NCBI GenBank assembly: GCA_016720855.1 | Contig: JADKJU010000001.1 | Location: forward strand, 241,501 to 305,500 | DNA length: 64,000 nucleotides | Source of the DNA: Betaproteobacteria bacterium | GTDB taxonomy: Bacteria; Pseudomonadota; Gammaproteobacteria; Burkholderiales; Usitatibacteraceae | Direction of reading: 5' to 3' | Shown here: in pieces, positions 50,081 through 59,441 of the stretch | How positions within the stretch are numbered: position 1 is the stretch's first letter | Layout of the letters: each line of letters starts with the position of its first letter | Notes under the pieces: generated by a model | The model's input: the letters and a program-made list of their open reading frames with translations, nothing else | Told to the model about the DNA's origin: nothing | Database searches by the model: none | Made by a program: the position numbers and the translations under genes

Positions 50081-50467
50081 ATGACAACTGCGCCCAAGCA
50101 GAGGCCGAAGTACTACGATCTGAACCTCGCGCACCTGCCTGTACCGGGGCTTGTCTCCATATTCCACCGAATCTCCGGCGCGCTGCTCTTCTTTCCCGTC
50201 ATTCCCGCCTTGCTCTACTTGATGCAGGCGACCCTCGGCACGGAAGCCGGCTGGCTGCGCTGGAAGGGCGCGCTTGCGGACCCGATGGCCAAGGCGATCC
50301 TCGTCGCCTTCGTCTGGCTCTACGCGCACCATTTCTTCGCCGGCATCCGCTACCTGCTGCTCGATCTGCATGTGGGGATCGCGAGGGAGCCGGCGCGCGC
50401 CTCCGCCCGGCTCGTTTTCGGGCTGGGCGCCGTGGCCACGCTGCTCATCGCGTGGAGGCTCTGGTAA
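50081..50467 (+). CDS. sdhC: Succinate dehydrogenase cytochrome b556 subunit
   Basis: 128 residues with three transmembrane helices. Membrane anchor of complex II. The start RPKYYDLNLAHLPVPGLVSI-FHRISG is typical of betaproteobacterial SdhC; the haem-ligand His lies in YAHHFFAGIRYLLLDLHVG. The TAA overlaps the sdhD ATG (TAATG, 50465-50469), so the two are translationally coupled. Confidence 0.95.
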   Translation: MTTAPKQRPKYYDLNLAHLPVPGLVSIFHRISGALLFFPVIPALLYLMQATLGTEAGWLRWKGALADPMAKAILVAFVWLYAHHFFAGIRYLLLDLHVGIAREPARASARLVFGLGAVATLLIAWRLW

Positions 50468-50817
50468 TGGCCAGCGCGAAGAACCCCGTCGGCGCGCACT
50501 ACGGGCTCGGTGCCTGGCTGCTGCAGCGCCTCACCGCCGTGCTCATGGCGGCCTGGACGGTCTTCATGCTGGCGCTCGTCCTGTGGAGCCCGCCGGCAAG
50601 CTACTCGGACTGGAAGGCGATGTTCTCGGGCTCCTTCGTACGCCTGGCCACGATGCTCTTCTTCCTGGCGCTCCTCTACCACGCCTGGGTGGGCGTGCGC
50701 GACATCGTCATGGACTACGTGAAGCCCACGGGACTGCGCCTGGCGCTGCAGACGCTCGCGGGAACGGCGCTCGTGTTCTACCTCGTGTGGTCCGTTTCAA
50801 TCCTCTGGGGCAGGTGA
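50467..50817 (+). CDS. sdhD: Succinate dehydrogenase hydrophobic membrane anchor subunit
   Basis: 116 residues with three hydrophobic helices and the SdhD signature YHAWVGVRDIVMDYVKPTGL, whose His is the second haem ligand and whose Asp-Tyr belongs to the quinone pocket. Forms the membrane part of complex II with SdhC. Four bases separate it from sdhA. Confidence 0.95.
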   Translation: MASAKNPVGAHYGLGAWLLQRLTAVLMAAWTVFMLALVLWSPPASYSDWKAMFSGSFVRLATMLFFLALLYHAWVGVRDIVMDYVKPTGLRLALQTLAGTALVFYLVWSVSILWGR

Positions 50818-50821
50818 CGCG

Positions 50822-52588
50822 ATGGCGATTGCGGTTCGCAAGTTCGATGCGGTGATCGTGGGGGCCGGCGGCTCGGGCCTGCGCGCCGCGCTGGAGCTTT
50901 CCAACACCGGCCTCAGGGTCGCGGTGCTGTCGAAGGTCTTCCCGACACGCTCGCACACGGTGGCCGCGCAAGGCGGGGTGGGTGCCGCGCTCGGCAACAT
51001 GGGCGAGGACAACTGGCACTGGCACATGTACGACACCATCAAGGGCTCGGACTGGCTGGGCGACCAGGATGCGATCGAGTTCATGTGCCGCATGGCCCCC
51101 GAAGTGGTGATCGAGCTCGAGCACTTCGGCATGCCCTTCGACCGCAACGAGAACGGCACGATCTACCAGCGTCCCTTCGGCGGCCACACGCAGAATTTCG
51201 GCGAACGCCCCGTGCAGCGCTCGTGCTGCGCGGCGGACCGCACCGGCCACGCGATGCTGCATACGCTCTACCAGCGCAATGTCCTGGCGAAGACGCAGTT
51301 CTTCGTCGAGTGGATGGCGCTCGACCTCGTGCGCGATGCCGACGGCACGGTGCTGGGGGTGACGGCCCTGGAGATGGAGACGGGGGACGTCGTCCTCTTC
51401 CAGGGCAAGGCGACACTCTTCGCGACCGGGGGAGCAGGGCGCATCTTTTCCTCGTCCACGAATGCCTTCATCAACACGGGCGACGGCCTGGGCATGGCCG
51501 CGCGCGCCGGCATTCCGCTCGAGGACATGGAGTTCTGGCAGTTCCATCCCACGGGGGTTGCCGGCGCGGGCGTGCTCATCACGGAGGGCGTCCGGGGCGA
51601 GGGCGGGATCCTGCTCAACAAGAGCGGCGAGCGCTTCATGGAGCGCTACGCGCCGACCATGAAGGACCTCGCCTCGCGCGACGTGGTGTCGCGCGCCATG
51701 GCCACCGAGATCAAGGAAGGGCGGGGCGCGGGAGAGCATGCCGACTACATCCTGCTCAAGCTCGACCACCTCGGGCCCGAGGTCATCGACAAGCGCCTGC
51801 CGGGCATCCGCGAGATCGCCCTCAAGTTCGCCAACGTCGATTGCGCGAAGGACCCGATACCGGTCGTTCCGACCGCCCACTACCAGATGGGCGGTATTCC
51901 CTCCAATTACCGCGGCGAGGTCGTCGTGCCGATGGGCGGAAATCCGGCCGCGGCCGTGGCCGGGCTGTACGCCGCGGGCGAGTGCGGCTGCGCCTCGATC
52001 CACGGCGCCAACCGCCTGGGGACGAACTCGCTCACCGACCTGCTGGTGATGGGCAAGAGTGCGGGCCTGAGCATGACGGAATTCATCCGCACGCAGGGCG
52101 CCGCGCATCGGGTGCTGCCGCGCGATGCCGGGGACCGATCGATCGCCCGCCTGGCACGACTCGACGCGCAGGAGGGGGGCGAGGACGTCTCCGCCGTCCG
52201 CGACGAGATCCAGCGCACGATGCAGGCGCACTGCGGCGTGTTCCGCTTTCCGGACCTCATGCACCAGGGCGTCGAGAAGATCCGCGCGCTGGGCGGGCGG
52301 ATGGCGCGAACGCAGGTCAAGGACAAGTCGAAGGTCTTCAACACCGCCCGCATCGAGGCCCTCGAACTCGACAACCTTTACGAAGTCGCGCGCGCGGCCA
52401 TGGTCTGCGCCGAGGCGCGCAAGGAATCGCGCGGGGCGCACGACCGCGCGGATTTCCACGCGCGCGACGACCAGAACTGGCTCAAGCACTCCCTCTGGTA
52501 CAAGGAGGGCGACCGCCTCGACTACAAGGCGGTGAACCTGAAGCCCCTCTCGGTGGATTCCATCGAGCCCAAGGCGCGGGTGTATTGA
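50822..52588 (+). CDS. sdhA: Succinate dehydrogenase flavoprotein subunit
   Basis: 588 residues, the usual SdhA length. FAD-binding GAGGSGLRAALELS at the N-terminus; His45 in SHTVAAQGG is the covalent FAD attachment site; the substrate domain includes WQFHPTGVAGAGVLITEGVR and ANRLGTNSLTDLLVMGKSAG; the C-terminal region contains HDRADFHARDDQNWLKH. Oxidises succinate to fumarate on the cytoplasmic face of the membrane. The gene ends 128 bases before sdhB, an unusual gap described separately. Confidence 0.97.
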   Translation: MAIAVRKFDAVIVGAGGSGLRAALELSNTGLRVAVLSKVFPTRSHTVAAQGGVGAALGNMGEDNWHWHMYDTIKGSDWLGDQDAIEFMCRMAPEVVIELEHFGMPFDRNENGTIYQRPFGGHTQNFGERPVQRSCCAADRTGHAMLHTLYQRNVLAKTQFFVEWMALDLVRDADGTVLGVTALEMETGDVVLFQGKATLFATGGAGRIFSSSTNAFINTGDGLGMAARAGIPLEDMEFWQFHPTGVAGAGVLITEGVRGEGGILLNKSGERFMERYAPTMKDLASRDVVSRAMATEIKEGRGAGEHADYILLKLDHLGPEVIDKRLPGIREIALKFANVDCAKDPIPVVPTAHYQMGGIPSNYRGEVVVPMGGNPAAAVAGLYAAGECGCASIHGANRLGTNSLTDLLVMGKSAGLSMTEFIRTQGAAHRVLPRDAGDRSIARLARLDAQEGGEDVSAVRDEIQRTMQAHCGVFRFPDLMHQGVEKIRALGGRMARTQVKDKSKVFNTARIEALELDNLYEVARAAMVCAEARKESRGAHDRADFHARDDQNWLKHSLWYKEGDRLDYKAVNLKPLSVDSIEPKARVY

Positions 52589-52716
52589 TGGGATCGGGTT
52601 GCGCCAGGATCGAATGGGGACGGGTTGCGCCATGGCAAGAGTCCCGCTGACCGAATTCGCGATACTCCCTTGACCGGACAACCTGTCTCCACGAGATTTC
52701 CACGCAACCCGTTCCC
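52589..52716. repeat. 128-base spacer with repeats between sdhA and sdhB
   Basis: It holds a direct repeat (GATCGGGTTGCGCCA at 52592-52606 and the like GGGACGGGTTGCGCCA at 52617-52632) and an inverted repeat with arms 52616-52629 and 52703-52716 (13 of 14 match). The right arm ends directly at the sdhB ATG and therefore covers its ribosome-binding region; no clear Shine-Dalgarno is left. No ORF is present. Confidence 0.75.
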
Positions 52717-53412
52717 ATGAAATTCAGAATCCAGCGCTACGACCCGGACAAGGACGCCCGTCCCTATTTCCAGGATTACGACGTGGCCATGGGCCCGGCG
52801 GACCGGATGCTCCTCGACGCGCTGGTGCGCATCAAGTCCATCGACGACACCCTGTCGCTTCGCCGGTCCTGCCGCGAAGGCGTGTGCGGGTCGGATGCGA
52901 TGAACATCAACGGCAAGAACGGACTGGCGTGCATCACGAAACTGGCCGACCTTGCGGAGCCGGTGGTCATCAAGGCGCTGCCGGGGCTGCCGATCATCCG
53001 CGACCTGATCGTGGACATGACGCTGTTCTTCGACCAGTACCACTCGGTGAAGCCCTGGGTCATCGACAATGCCCCCATGCCGGAGAAGGAACGGATGCAA
53101 TCGCCCGAGGAGCGCGCCGAGCTCGACGGGCTTTACGAATGCATCCTCTGCGCCTGCTGCTCGACCTCGTGCCCGTCCTTCTGGTGGAACCCGGACAAGT
53201 TCGTCGGGCCAGCGGGGCTCCTCAACGCCTACCGCTTCATCGCGGACAGCCGCGACCAGGCCCTGAACGAGCGTCTCGACGACCTCGAGGATCCCTACCG
53301 GCTGTTCCGCTGCCACAGCATCATGAATTGTGTCGATGTCTGCCCGAAGGGGCTCAATCCGACGCTTGCCATCGGCAGGATCAAGGAATTGATGGTCCGC
53401 CGGGCCGTATAG
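52717..53412 (+). CDS. sdhB: Succinate dehydrogenase iron-sulfur subunit
   Basis: 231 residues. The cysteines of the three centres are visible: [2Fe-2S] in SCREGVCGSDAMNINGKNGL-AC, [4Fe-4S] in CILCACCSTSCPSFWW and [3Fe-4S] in CHSIMNCVDVCPKGLNP. Passes electrons from SdhA to the membrane quinone site. Unlike the other joints in the operon, it is set off from sdhA by a repeat-bearing spacer; sdhE follows after 12 bases. Confidence 0.97.
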   Translation: MKFRIQRYDPDKDARPYFQDYDVAMGPADRMLLDALVRIKSIDDTLSLRRSCREGVCGSDAMNINGKNGLACITKLADLAEPVVIKALPGLPIIRDLIVDMTLFFDQYHSVKPWVIDNAPMPEKERMQSPEERAELDGLYECILCACCSTSCPSFWWNPDKFVGPAGLLNAYRFIADSRDQALNERLDDLEDPYRLFRCHSIMNCVDVCPKGLNPTLAIGRIKELMVRRAV

Positions 53413-53424
53413 GGAATCGAAGCC

Positions 53425-53664
53425 GTGCACTCGCGAGAGATGGAACGGCTCAAGTGGCGCAGCCGCCGCGGGTTGCTCGAGCTCGATATCGTGCTCACGC
53501 GCTTCTGGTCGGAATGCGGGGAAGAGCTGGACGATTCGGACGCGGGGCGGCTTGCGAAACTGCTGGCCATGCCGGACAACGATCTTCTCGACCTGGTGAT
53601 GGGGCGGCGATCATGCCCCGATCCGGCCCTGCAACCGCTTTTGCAACGACTGAAGGCCGCCTGA
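53425..53664 (+). CDS. sdhE: FAD assembly factor SdhE
   Basis: 79 residues of the SdhE/YgfY family, with the signature RRGLLELDIVLTRFW (RGxxE motif) that contacts the flavoprotein subunit. Promotes covalent flavin attachment to SdhA His45. The start is taken as GTG 53425; ATG 53440 (MERLKWRSRRG) is an alternative that keeps the whole conserved part. It lies between sdhB and gltA in the operon, as is usual in Betaproteobacteria. Confidence 0.93.
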   Translation: MHSREMERLKWRSRRGLLELDIVLTRFWSECGEELDDSDAGRLAKLLAMPDNDLLDLVMGRRSCPDPALQPLLQRLKAA

Positions 53665-53689
53665 GGCGGCCACCCACTGGGAGAAACGC

Positions 53690-54997
53690 ATGGAAGCCAA
53701 AGGCAAGGCAACGCTCACCTACGATGACGGCAAGACCCTCGATCTGCCGATCTACGGCGGTTCCGTCGGCCCGGAGGTCATCGACATCCGGGCGCTCTAC
53801 GGCAAGACCGGCAAGTTCACCTATGATCCGGGCTTCCTGTCCACGGCGAGCTGCAGCTCGAAGATCACCTATATCGACGGGGACGCGGGCGTCCTCATGT
53901 ACCGCGGCTATCCGATCGAGCAGCTGGCCCAGCACTGCGACTTCCTGGAGGTCTGCTACCTGCTGCTCAACGGCGAGCTGCCCAAGGCGGCGCAGAAGGC
54001 GTCGTTCGACCGGACCGTCACGATGCACACGATGGTGCACGAGCAGCTCGCGCGCCTCTTCCAGGGCTTCCGGCGCGACTCCCACCCGATGGCCGTGATG
54101 GTGGGCGTGGTGGGCGCGCTGTCGGCGTTCTATCACGACTCCCTCGACATCAATAACCCGGAGCATCGCGAGATCTCGGCCTTTCGCCTCATCGCGAAGC
54201 TGCCGACCATCGTCGCCATGGCCTACAAGTACAACATGGGCCAGCCGTTCATGTACCCGAAGAACAACCTCGACTACACCTCGAACTTCATGCGCATGAT
54301 GTTCGGCGTGCCGGCCGAGGAATACGAGGTGAACCCGGTGCTGGTGCGCGCGCTGGACCGCATCCTGATCCTGCATGCCGACCACGAGCAGAACGCCTCC
54401 ACGTCCACGGTGCGCCTGGCCGGATCGTCGGGCGCCAACCCCTTTGCCTGCATCGCCTCCGGCATCGCCTGCCTGTGGGGGCCCGCCCACGGCGGCGCCA
54501 ACGAAGCGGCGCTGCAGATGCTCATGGACATCCAGAAGGATGGCGGCGTGGACAAGCTCGGCGAGTTCGTGAAGAAGGTGAAGGACAAGAACTCCGGCGT
54601 GAAGCTCATGGGGTTCGGCCATCGCGTGTACAAGAACTACGACCCGCGCGCCAAGCTGATGCAGGAGACCTGCCGTGAAGTGCTCGACGTGCTGGGCCTG
54701 CACGACGACCCGCTCTTCAAGCTCGCGATGGCACTCGAGAAGGTGGCGCTGGAGGACGAGTATTTCGTCTCCCGCAAGCTCTATCCCAACGTCGATTTCT
54801 ACTCGGGCATCGTGCAGCGTGCCCTGGGCATCCCGGTCTCGATGTTCACGTGCATCTTCTCGCTTGCCCGCACCGTGGGCTGGATCGCGCAGTGGAACGA
54901 GATGATCTCCGATCCAGAGCTGAAGATCGGCCGCCCGCGCCAGCTCTACAACGGCGCCACGAAGAGAGACGTCGTTCCGCGCGCCAGTCGCGGCTGA
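53690..54997 (+). CDS. gltA: Citrate synthase
   Basis: 435 residues, the long hexameric bacterial type. Catalytic residues are visible: His267 (GPAHGGANEAAL), His311 (FGHRVYKNYDPRA) and Asp369 (YPNVDFYSG). The N-terminal domain with DIRALYGKTGKFTYDPGFLS is that of NADH-sensitive citrate synthases. GGGAG lies before the ATG. It is between sdhE and sucA. Confidence 0.97.
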   Translation: MEAKGKATLTYDDGKTLDLPIYGGSVGPEVIDIRALYGKTGKFTYDPGFLSTASCSSKITYIDGDAGVLMYRGYPIEQLAQHCDFLEVCYLLLNGELPKAAQKASFDRTVTMHTMVHEQLARLFQGFRRDSHPMAVMVGVVGALSAFYHDSLDINNPEHREISAFRLIAKLPTIVAMAYKYNMGQPFMYPKNNLDYTSNFMRMMFGVPAEEYEVNPVLVRALDRILILHADHEQNASTSTVRLAGSSGANPFACIASGIACLWGPAHGGANEAALQMLMDIQKDGGVDKLGEFVKKVKDKNSGVKLMGFGHRVYKNYDPRAKLMQETCREVLDVLGLHDDPLFKLAMALEKVALEDEYFVSRKLYPNVDFYSGIVQRALGIPVSMFTCIFSLARTVGWIAQWNEMISDPELKIGRPRQLYNGATKRDVVPRASRG

Positions 54998-55034
54998 GCG
55001 AAACGCGACCCCGACCCCGCCACGCGGAGGCCCC

Positions 55035-57881
55035 ATGTCCAGCGTCATGAAGCAGTTCGAAGCCTCCTCGCACCTCTACGGCGCCAACGCGCCGTTCGTC
55101 GAGGAGCTCTACGAGCGTTACCTGGCGGATCCGGCTTCCGTGTCCCCCGAGTGGCGCGCGCAGTTCGACGCCTGGCAGGCTGCCGATGGCGGGAGGGACG
55201 TCGCGCACACGCCGGTGATCGAGGCTTTCGCGGCGGCGGCGAAGCGCGGCCCGGGGGCTTCGCCCACGGCGGTCGGCGCGGACGACGAGAAGCAGATGAA
55301 GGTGCTCATGTTCATCCGCGCGCACCGCACGACGGGATCGAACTACTCGAACCTGGACCCGCTCAAGCGCATGGATCACGTCCCGGTGCCGGAGCTGGAA
55401 CTCGACTATTACAAGCTGGGCGAGGCGGACCTGGACACCGTCTTCTCGATGGGCTCCTTCGGCAACCGCCGCGAAAGGAAGCGGCTGCGCGAAATCGTGG
55501 CGATGGTGCGCAAGACGTACTGCGACACGATCGGCATCGAGTACATGTACATCTCCTCGATGGAGGAAAAGCGCTGGCTGAGGGACCGGTTCGAGGGAAC
55601 GCTTTCGACGCCGAAGGTGACGCCCGATGAAAAGCGCTTCCTACTGGAGCGTCTCACCGCCTCGGAAACCCTGGAGCGCTACCTGCACACGCGCTACGTC
55701 GGCCAGAAGCGCTTCTCGGGCGAGGGCGGCGAAAGCCTGGTCCCGCTGCTCGACATCGTGATCGAGGAGGGCGGCGCGCAGGGCCTGAAGGAGGTCGTCA
55801 TCGGCATGGCGCACCGCGGGCGCCTGAACGTGCTCGTCAACAACCTGGGCAAGGTGCCGGCGGACCTCTTCTCCGAGTTCGAGGGCAAGAAGGCGGCGGA
55901 ACTTGCCGCCGGCGACGTGAAGTACCACCAGGGCTTCTCCTCGGATATCCAGACGGCGGGCGGCACCGTCCATCTCACGCTCGCCTTCAATCCCTCGCAC
56001 CTGGAGATCGTGAACCCGGTGGTGGAGGGGTCGGTGCGCGCGCGGCAGCATCGCCGGGGTGACTTCAAGGGGGACCACGTGCTCCCTCTCCTCATCCACG
56101 GCGACGCGGCCTTCGCGGGGCAGGGCGTCGTCATGGAGACGCTGGCGCTGTCGCAGACGCGAGGCTATCGCACCGGCGGCACGATCCACGTGATCGTGAA
56201 CAACCAGATCGGCTTCACCACCTCGGATACGCGCGATACGCGCTCTTCCCTTTATTGCACCGGCATCGCCAAGATGATCGAGGCGCCCGTCTTCCATGTG
56301 AACGGCGACGACCCCGAGGCGGTGTCGATGGTGGCCCGCGTTGCCCTCGACTACCGCATGAAGTTCCACAGGGATGTCGTGATCGACCTGGTGTGCTTCC
56401 GGCGCCTGGGACACAACGAGCAGGACGAGCCCTTCGTCACGCAGCCGCTCATGTACAAGAGAATCGCGCAGCACCCGGGCACGCGCAAGCTCTACGCGGA
56501 CAAGCTCGAGCGCGAGGGCGTGATCGCCCCGGGGCTTGCGGACAAGCTGGTCACCAGCGTGCGCACGGCGCTCGACGCGGGCAAGCCCACGAACCCCAGG
56601 ATCCTCTACGGCCTTCGCTCCTCGCTCGCCGTGGACTGGGCGCCCTACATGGGCGTCGAATGGCGCCGGCCGGCCCGCACCGCCGTGTCGATGGAAAAGC
56701 TCAAGGCTCTCGCCATTCGCCTGACGGACATCCCGTCGAATTTCAAGCTGCACCCGACGGTCGAGCGCCTGCTAGCCGCCCGGCGCGAGATGGGGCTGGG
56801 CAAGGTGCCCCTGGACTGGGGCATGGCCGAGAACCTCGCCTACGCGGCGCTGGTCGATGAGGGCCACCCGGTACGCCTGTCCGGACAGGACAGCGGCCGC
56901 GGGACCTTCGCGCACCGCCACGCCGTCATGCACGACCAGAACCGGGAGAGGTGGGATTCCGGCGCCTACCTGCCGCTGCAGCACATCCGCGAAGGGCAGG
57001 CCAATTTCCTGGTGATCGATTCGCTGCTGTCGGAAGAGGCGGTGCTCGGCTTCGAGTACGGCTATGCGACGGCGCACCCCTTCGAACTGGTGATCTGGGA
57101 GGCGCAGTTCGGCGACTTCGCCAATGGCGCGCAGGTGGTGATCGACCAGTTCATCGCCTCGGGCGAGGCCAAGTGGGGGCGGCTGTGCGCCCTGACGATG
57201 TACCTTCCGCACGGCTACGAAGGCCAGGGCCCGGAGCATTCGTCGGCGCGGCTGGAGCGCTACCTGCAGCTTTGCGCCGAGCACAACATCCAGGTGGTCG
57301 TCCCGTCAACGCCCGCGCAGTTCTTCCACATGATCCGCCGCCAGATCCTGCGGCCCATGAGGAAGCCCCTGATCGTCATGACGCCCAAGAGCCTGCTGCG
57401 CCGCAAGGAGTCCACCTCGTCGATGGAGGACCTTGCCACCGGCGGCTTCCAGTGCGTGATCGGCGACCCGGCGAAGCTTGTCGCCAGGAAGGTGAAGCGC
57501 ATCGTGTTCTGTTCAGGCAAGGTCTATTTCGACATCGCGGCCGAGCGCAACAGGCGCGCCATCGAGGACATCGCCATCGTGCGGCTGGAGCAGCTCTATC
57601 CCTTCCCGCATGCCGAGTTCGCCGAGCAGATTGCGCTTTACGCCAACGCGAAAAGCGTCGTCTGGGCGCAGGAAGAACCGGCCAACCAGGGGGCGTGGCA
57701 CCGCATCCAGCACTACCTGCTGGAGCACCTGCGGCCCGAGCACGTGCTTTCTGCGGCGCAGCGCAAGTCCTCTGCCTCGCCGGCGGTCGGCTACCTGCAG
57801 TTGCACAACCAGCAGCAGAAGGAAATCATCGACGCGGCCCTCACGCTGGACGCCGCTTCCTCCAGGAAGGCCGGGGCCTGA
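55035..57881 (+). CDS. sucA: 2-oxoglutarate dehydrogenase E1 component
   Basis: 948 residues. Thiamine-diphosphate-dependent decarboxylase of the 2-oxoglutarate dehydrogenase complex. N-terminal E2-binding segment (SHLYGANAPFVEELYERYL), GMAHRGRLNVLVNNLGKVPA, HLEIVNPVVEGSVRARQHRR, RLGHNEQDEPFVTQPLMYKR and, near the C-terminus, the transketolase-like part with YLPHGYEGQGPEHSSARLER. The ATG at 55035 is preceded by GGAGG. sucB follows after 34 bases. Confidence 0.97.
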   Translation: MSSVMKQFEASSHLYGANAPFVEELYERYLADPASVSPEWRAQFDAWQAADGGRDVAHTPVIEAFAAAAKRGPGASPTAVGADDEKQMKVLMFIRAHRTTGSNYSNLDPLKRMDHVPVPELELDYYKLGEADLDTVFSMGSFGNRRERKRLREIVAMVRKTYCDTIGIEYMYISSMEEKRWLRDRFEGTLSTPKVTPDEKRFLLERLTASETLERYLHTRYVGQKRFSGEGGESLVPLLDIVIEEGGAQGLKEVVIGMAHRGRLNVLVNNLGKVPADLFSEFEGKKAAELAAGDVKYHQGFSSDIQTAGGTVHLTLAFNPSHLEIVNPVVEGSVRARQHRRGDFKGDHVLPLLIHGDAAFAGQGVVMETLALSQTRGYRTGGTIHVIVNNQIGFTTSDTRDTRSSLYCTGIAKMIEAPVFHVNGDDPEAVSMVARVALDYRMKFHRDVVIDLVCFRRLGHNEQDEPFVTQPLMYKRIAQHPGTRKLYADKLEREGVIAPGLADKLVTSVRTALDAGKPTNPRILYGLRSSLAVDWAPYMGVEWRRPARTAVSMEKLKALAIRLTDIPSNFKLHPTVERLLAARREMGLGKVPLDWGMAENLAYAALVDEGHPVRLSGQDSGRGTFAHRHAVMHDQNRERWDSGAYLPLQHIREGQANFLVIDSLLSEEAVLGFEYGYATAHPFELVIWEAQFGDFANGAQVVIDQFIASGEAKWGRLCALTMYLPHGYEGQGPEHSSARLERYLQLCAEHNIQVVVPSTPAQFFHMIRRQILRPMRKPLIVMTPKSLLRRKESTSSMEDLATGGFQCVIGDPAKLVARKVKRIVFCSGKVYFDIAAERNRRAIEDIAIVRLEQLYPFPHAEFAEQIALYANAKSVVWAQEEPANQGAWHRIQHYLLEHLRPEHVLSAAQRKSSASPAVGYLQLHNQQQKEIIDAALTLDAASSRKAGA

Positions 57882-57915
57882 AGGGCAGGCCGGCCCATTG
57901 CGCGAAGGAAACGAC

Positions 57916-59115
57916 ATGCAAGTCGAAGTGAAGGTCCCCCAGCTCTCCGAGAGCGTCTCGGAAGCCACCCTGGTCTCCTGGCACCACAAAGTGGGCGAGG
58001 CGGTCAAGCGCGACGAGAACCTGATCGACATCGAGACCGACAAGGTGGTGCTTGAACTGCCGGCGCCCGTCGACGGCGTGCTCGCGAGGATCGTGAAGCC
58101 GGACGGCAGCAGCGTGACCTCGGGCGAGTTGATCGCTGTGATCGACACGGCGGGCGCTGCGGCCGCCGTCGCGCCGGCCATCGACCCGGCCCAGGCTGCG
58201 AAGACCGCCGCTTCCGCCCCCGCGGGGAAATCCGCCTCCCCTGCGGCTGCCAAGCTCGCCGCCGAGAAGGGCATGGACACCACCTCCCTCGCCGGCACGG
58301 GACGCGACGGCCGTGTCACGAAAGGCGATGTCCTGGGCGCCACGGCGCCCGCGCCTGCCGCCACCACGCCTGCCGCGAAGCCGGCCGCCGCGCCGGCCTC
58401 CATTCCCGTCGGCAGTCGCGCGGAGCAACGCGTGCCGATGTCGCGCCTGCGCGTGCGCGTGGCCGAACGCCTCGTGCAATCGCAGTCGACGGCGGCCATC
58501 CTGACCACGTTCAACGAGGTCAACATGGCGCCGGTGATGGAACTGCGCGGCCGCTACAAGGACAAGTTCGAGAAGGAGCACGGCGTGAAGCTGGGCTTCA
58601 TGTCGTTCTTCGTGAAGGCCGCGGTGGCGGCGCTGCGCAAGTACCCGGTCGTGAACGCCTCCATCGACGGAAACGACATCGTCTATCACGGCTATTTCGA
58701 CGTGGGCATCGCGGTGGGCAGCGAGCGCGGCCTGGTGGTTCCGATACTGCGCAACGCCGACCAGATGTCGATCGCCGACATCGAGAAGGCCATTGCCGAT
58801 TTCGGCAAACGCGCCAAGGACGGCAAGATCACCATCGAGGAGCTGACCGGCGGCACGTTCTCGATCTCCAACGGCGGGGTTTTCGGCTCGATGCTCTCCA
58901 CGCCGATCATCAATCCGCCGCAGAGCGCGATCCTGGGCGTCCATGCCACCAAGGAGCGCGCGGTCGTCGAGAACGGGCAGGTGGTGGTGAGGCCCATGAA
59001 CTACCTCGCGCTCTCCTACGACCACCGCATCATCGACGGGCGCGAGGCGGTGCTGTCGCTGGTGGCCATCAAGGAGGCGCTCGAGGATCCGGCGCGCCTG
59101 CTGCTCGATGTCTAG
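57916..59115 (+). CDS. sucB: Dihydrolipoyl succinyltransferase (E2 of 2-oxoglutarate dehydrogenase)
   Basis: 399 residues from the ATG at 57916, with AAGGAA upstream. Lipoyl domain at residues 1-77 with lipoyl-Lys43 (ETDKVVLELP). Peripheral-subunit-binding domain about 109-143 (SPAAAKLAAEKGMD, GTGRDGRVTKGDVL). Ala/Pro-rich linkers. Catalytic domain from about 175, with the active-site motif SYDHRIIDGREAV near the C-terminus. An in-frame start further upstream would run into sucA and is rejected. Confidence 0.97.
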   Translation: MQVEVKVPQLSESVSEATLVSWHHKVGEAVKRDENLIDIETDKVVLELPAPVDGVLARIVKPDGSSVTSGELIAVIDTAGAAAAVAPAIDPAQAAKTAASAPAGKSASPAAAKLAAEKGMDTTSLAGTGRDGRVTKGDVLGATAPAPAATTPAAKPAAAPASIPVGSRAEQRVPMSRLRVRVAERLVQSQSTAAILTTFNEVNMAPVMELRGRYKDKFEKEHGVKLGFMSFFVKAAVAALRKYPVVNASIDGNDIVYHGYFDVGIAVGSERGLVVPILRNADQMSIADIEKAIADFGKRAKDGKITIEELTGGTFSISNGGVFGSMLSTPIINPPQSAILGVHATKERAVVENGQVVVRPMNYLALSYDHRIIDGREAVLSLVAIKEALEDPARLLLDV

Positions 59116-59155
59116 GGGAGCGTGATTGGCGCGTCGCAAGAACTGGAGGCCCGCG

Positions 59156-59416
59156 ATGCTCCTGCGGCGGGCCTTCTTCTTCGTGCTGGGGTCGCTCCTC
59201 GTGGGTTTCCTCGCCGTGTTCTTCCAGCAGTCGCTGGGCCTGTACCTGCCGCGCCACTTCGCGGTGTCGCTGGCCGTTGGGCTCGCGGTGGCCACGACCT
59301 TCTGGCTGCTCGGGCTCCTCAAGCATCCGCCGATGTTCCTGAAGAACGTGCATCCTCTCGCGGCGGGCTTCTGCGCCGGACTCGGCGTGCATATCGCGAG
59401 GTTCTGGCTTCGCTAG
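59156..59416 (+). CDS. Small two-to-three-helix membrane protein between sucB and lpdA
   Basis: 86 residues from the ATG at 59156, which has an ideal GGAGG at 59145-59149; a TTG at 59126 would add ten residues and also has a GGGGAG before it. Hydrophobic helices near residues 4-24, 34-54 and 64-82. No domain recognised. It is tightly packed in the operon (40 bases after sucB, 25 before lpdA), so it is probably co-expressed with the dehydrogenase complex; function unknown. Confidence 0.65.
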   Translation: MLLRRAFFFVLGSLLVGFLAVFFQQSLGLYLPRHFAVSLAVGLAVATTFWLLGLLKHPPMFLKNVHPLAAGFCAGLGVHIARFWLR

Positions 59417-59441
59417 TTCCCACCCAACCTACGGAATCGCC

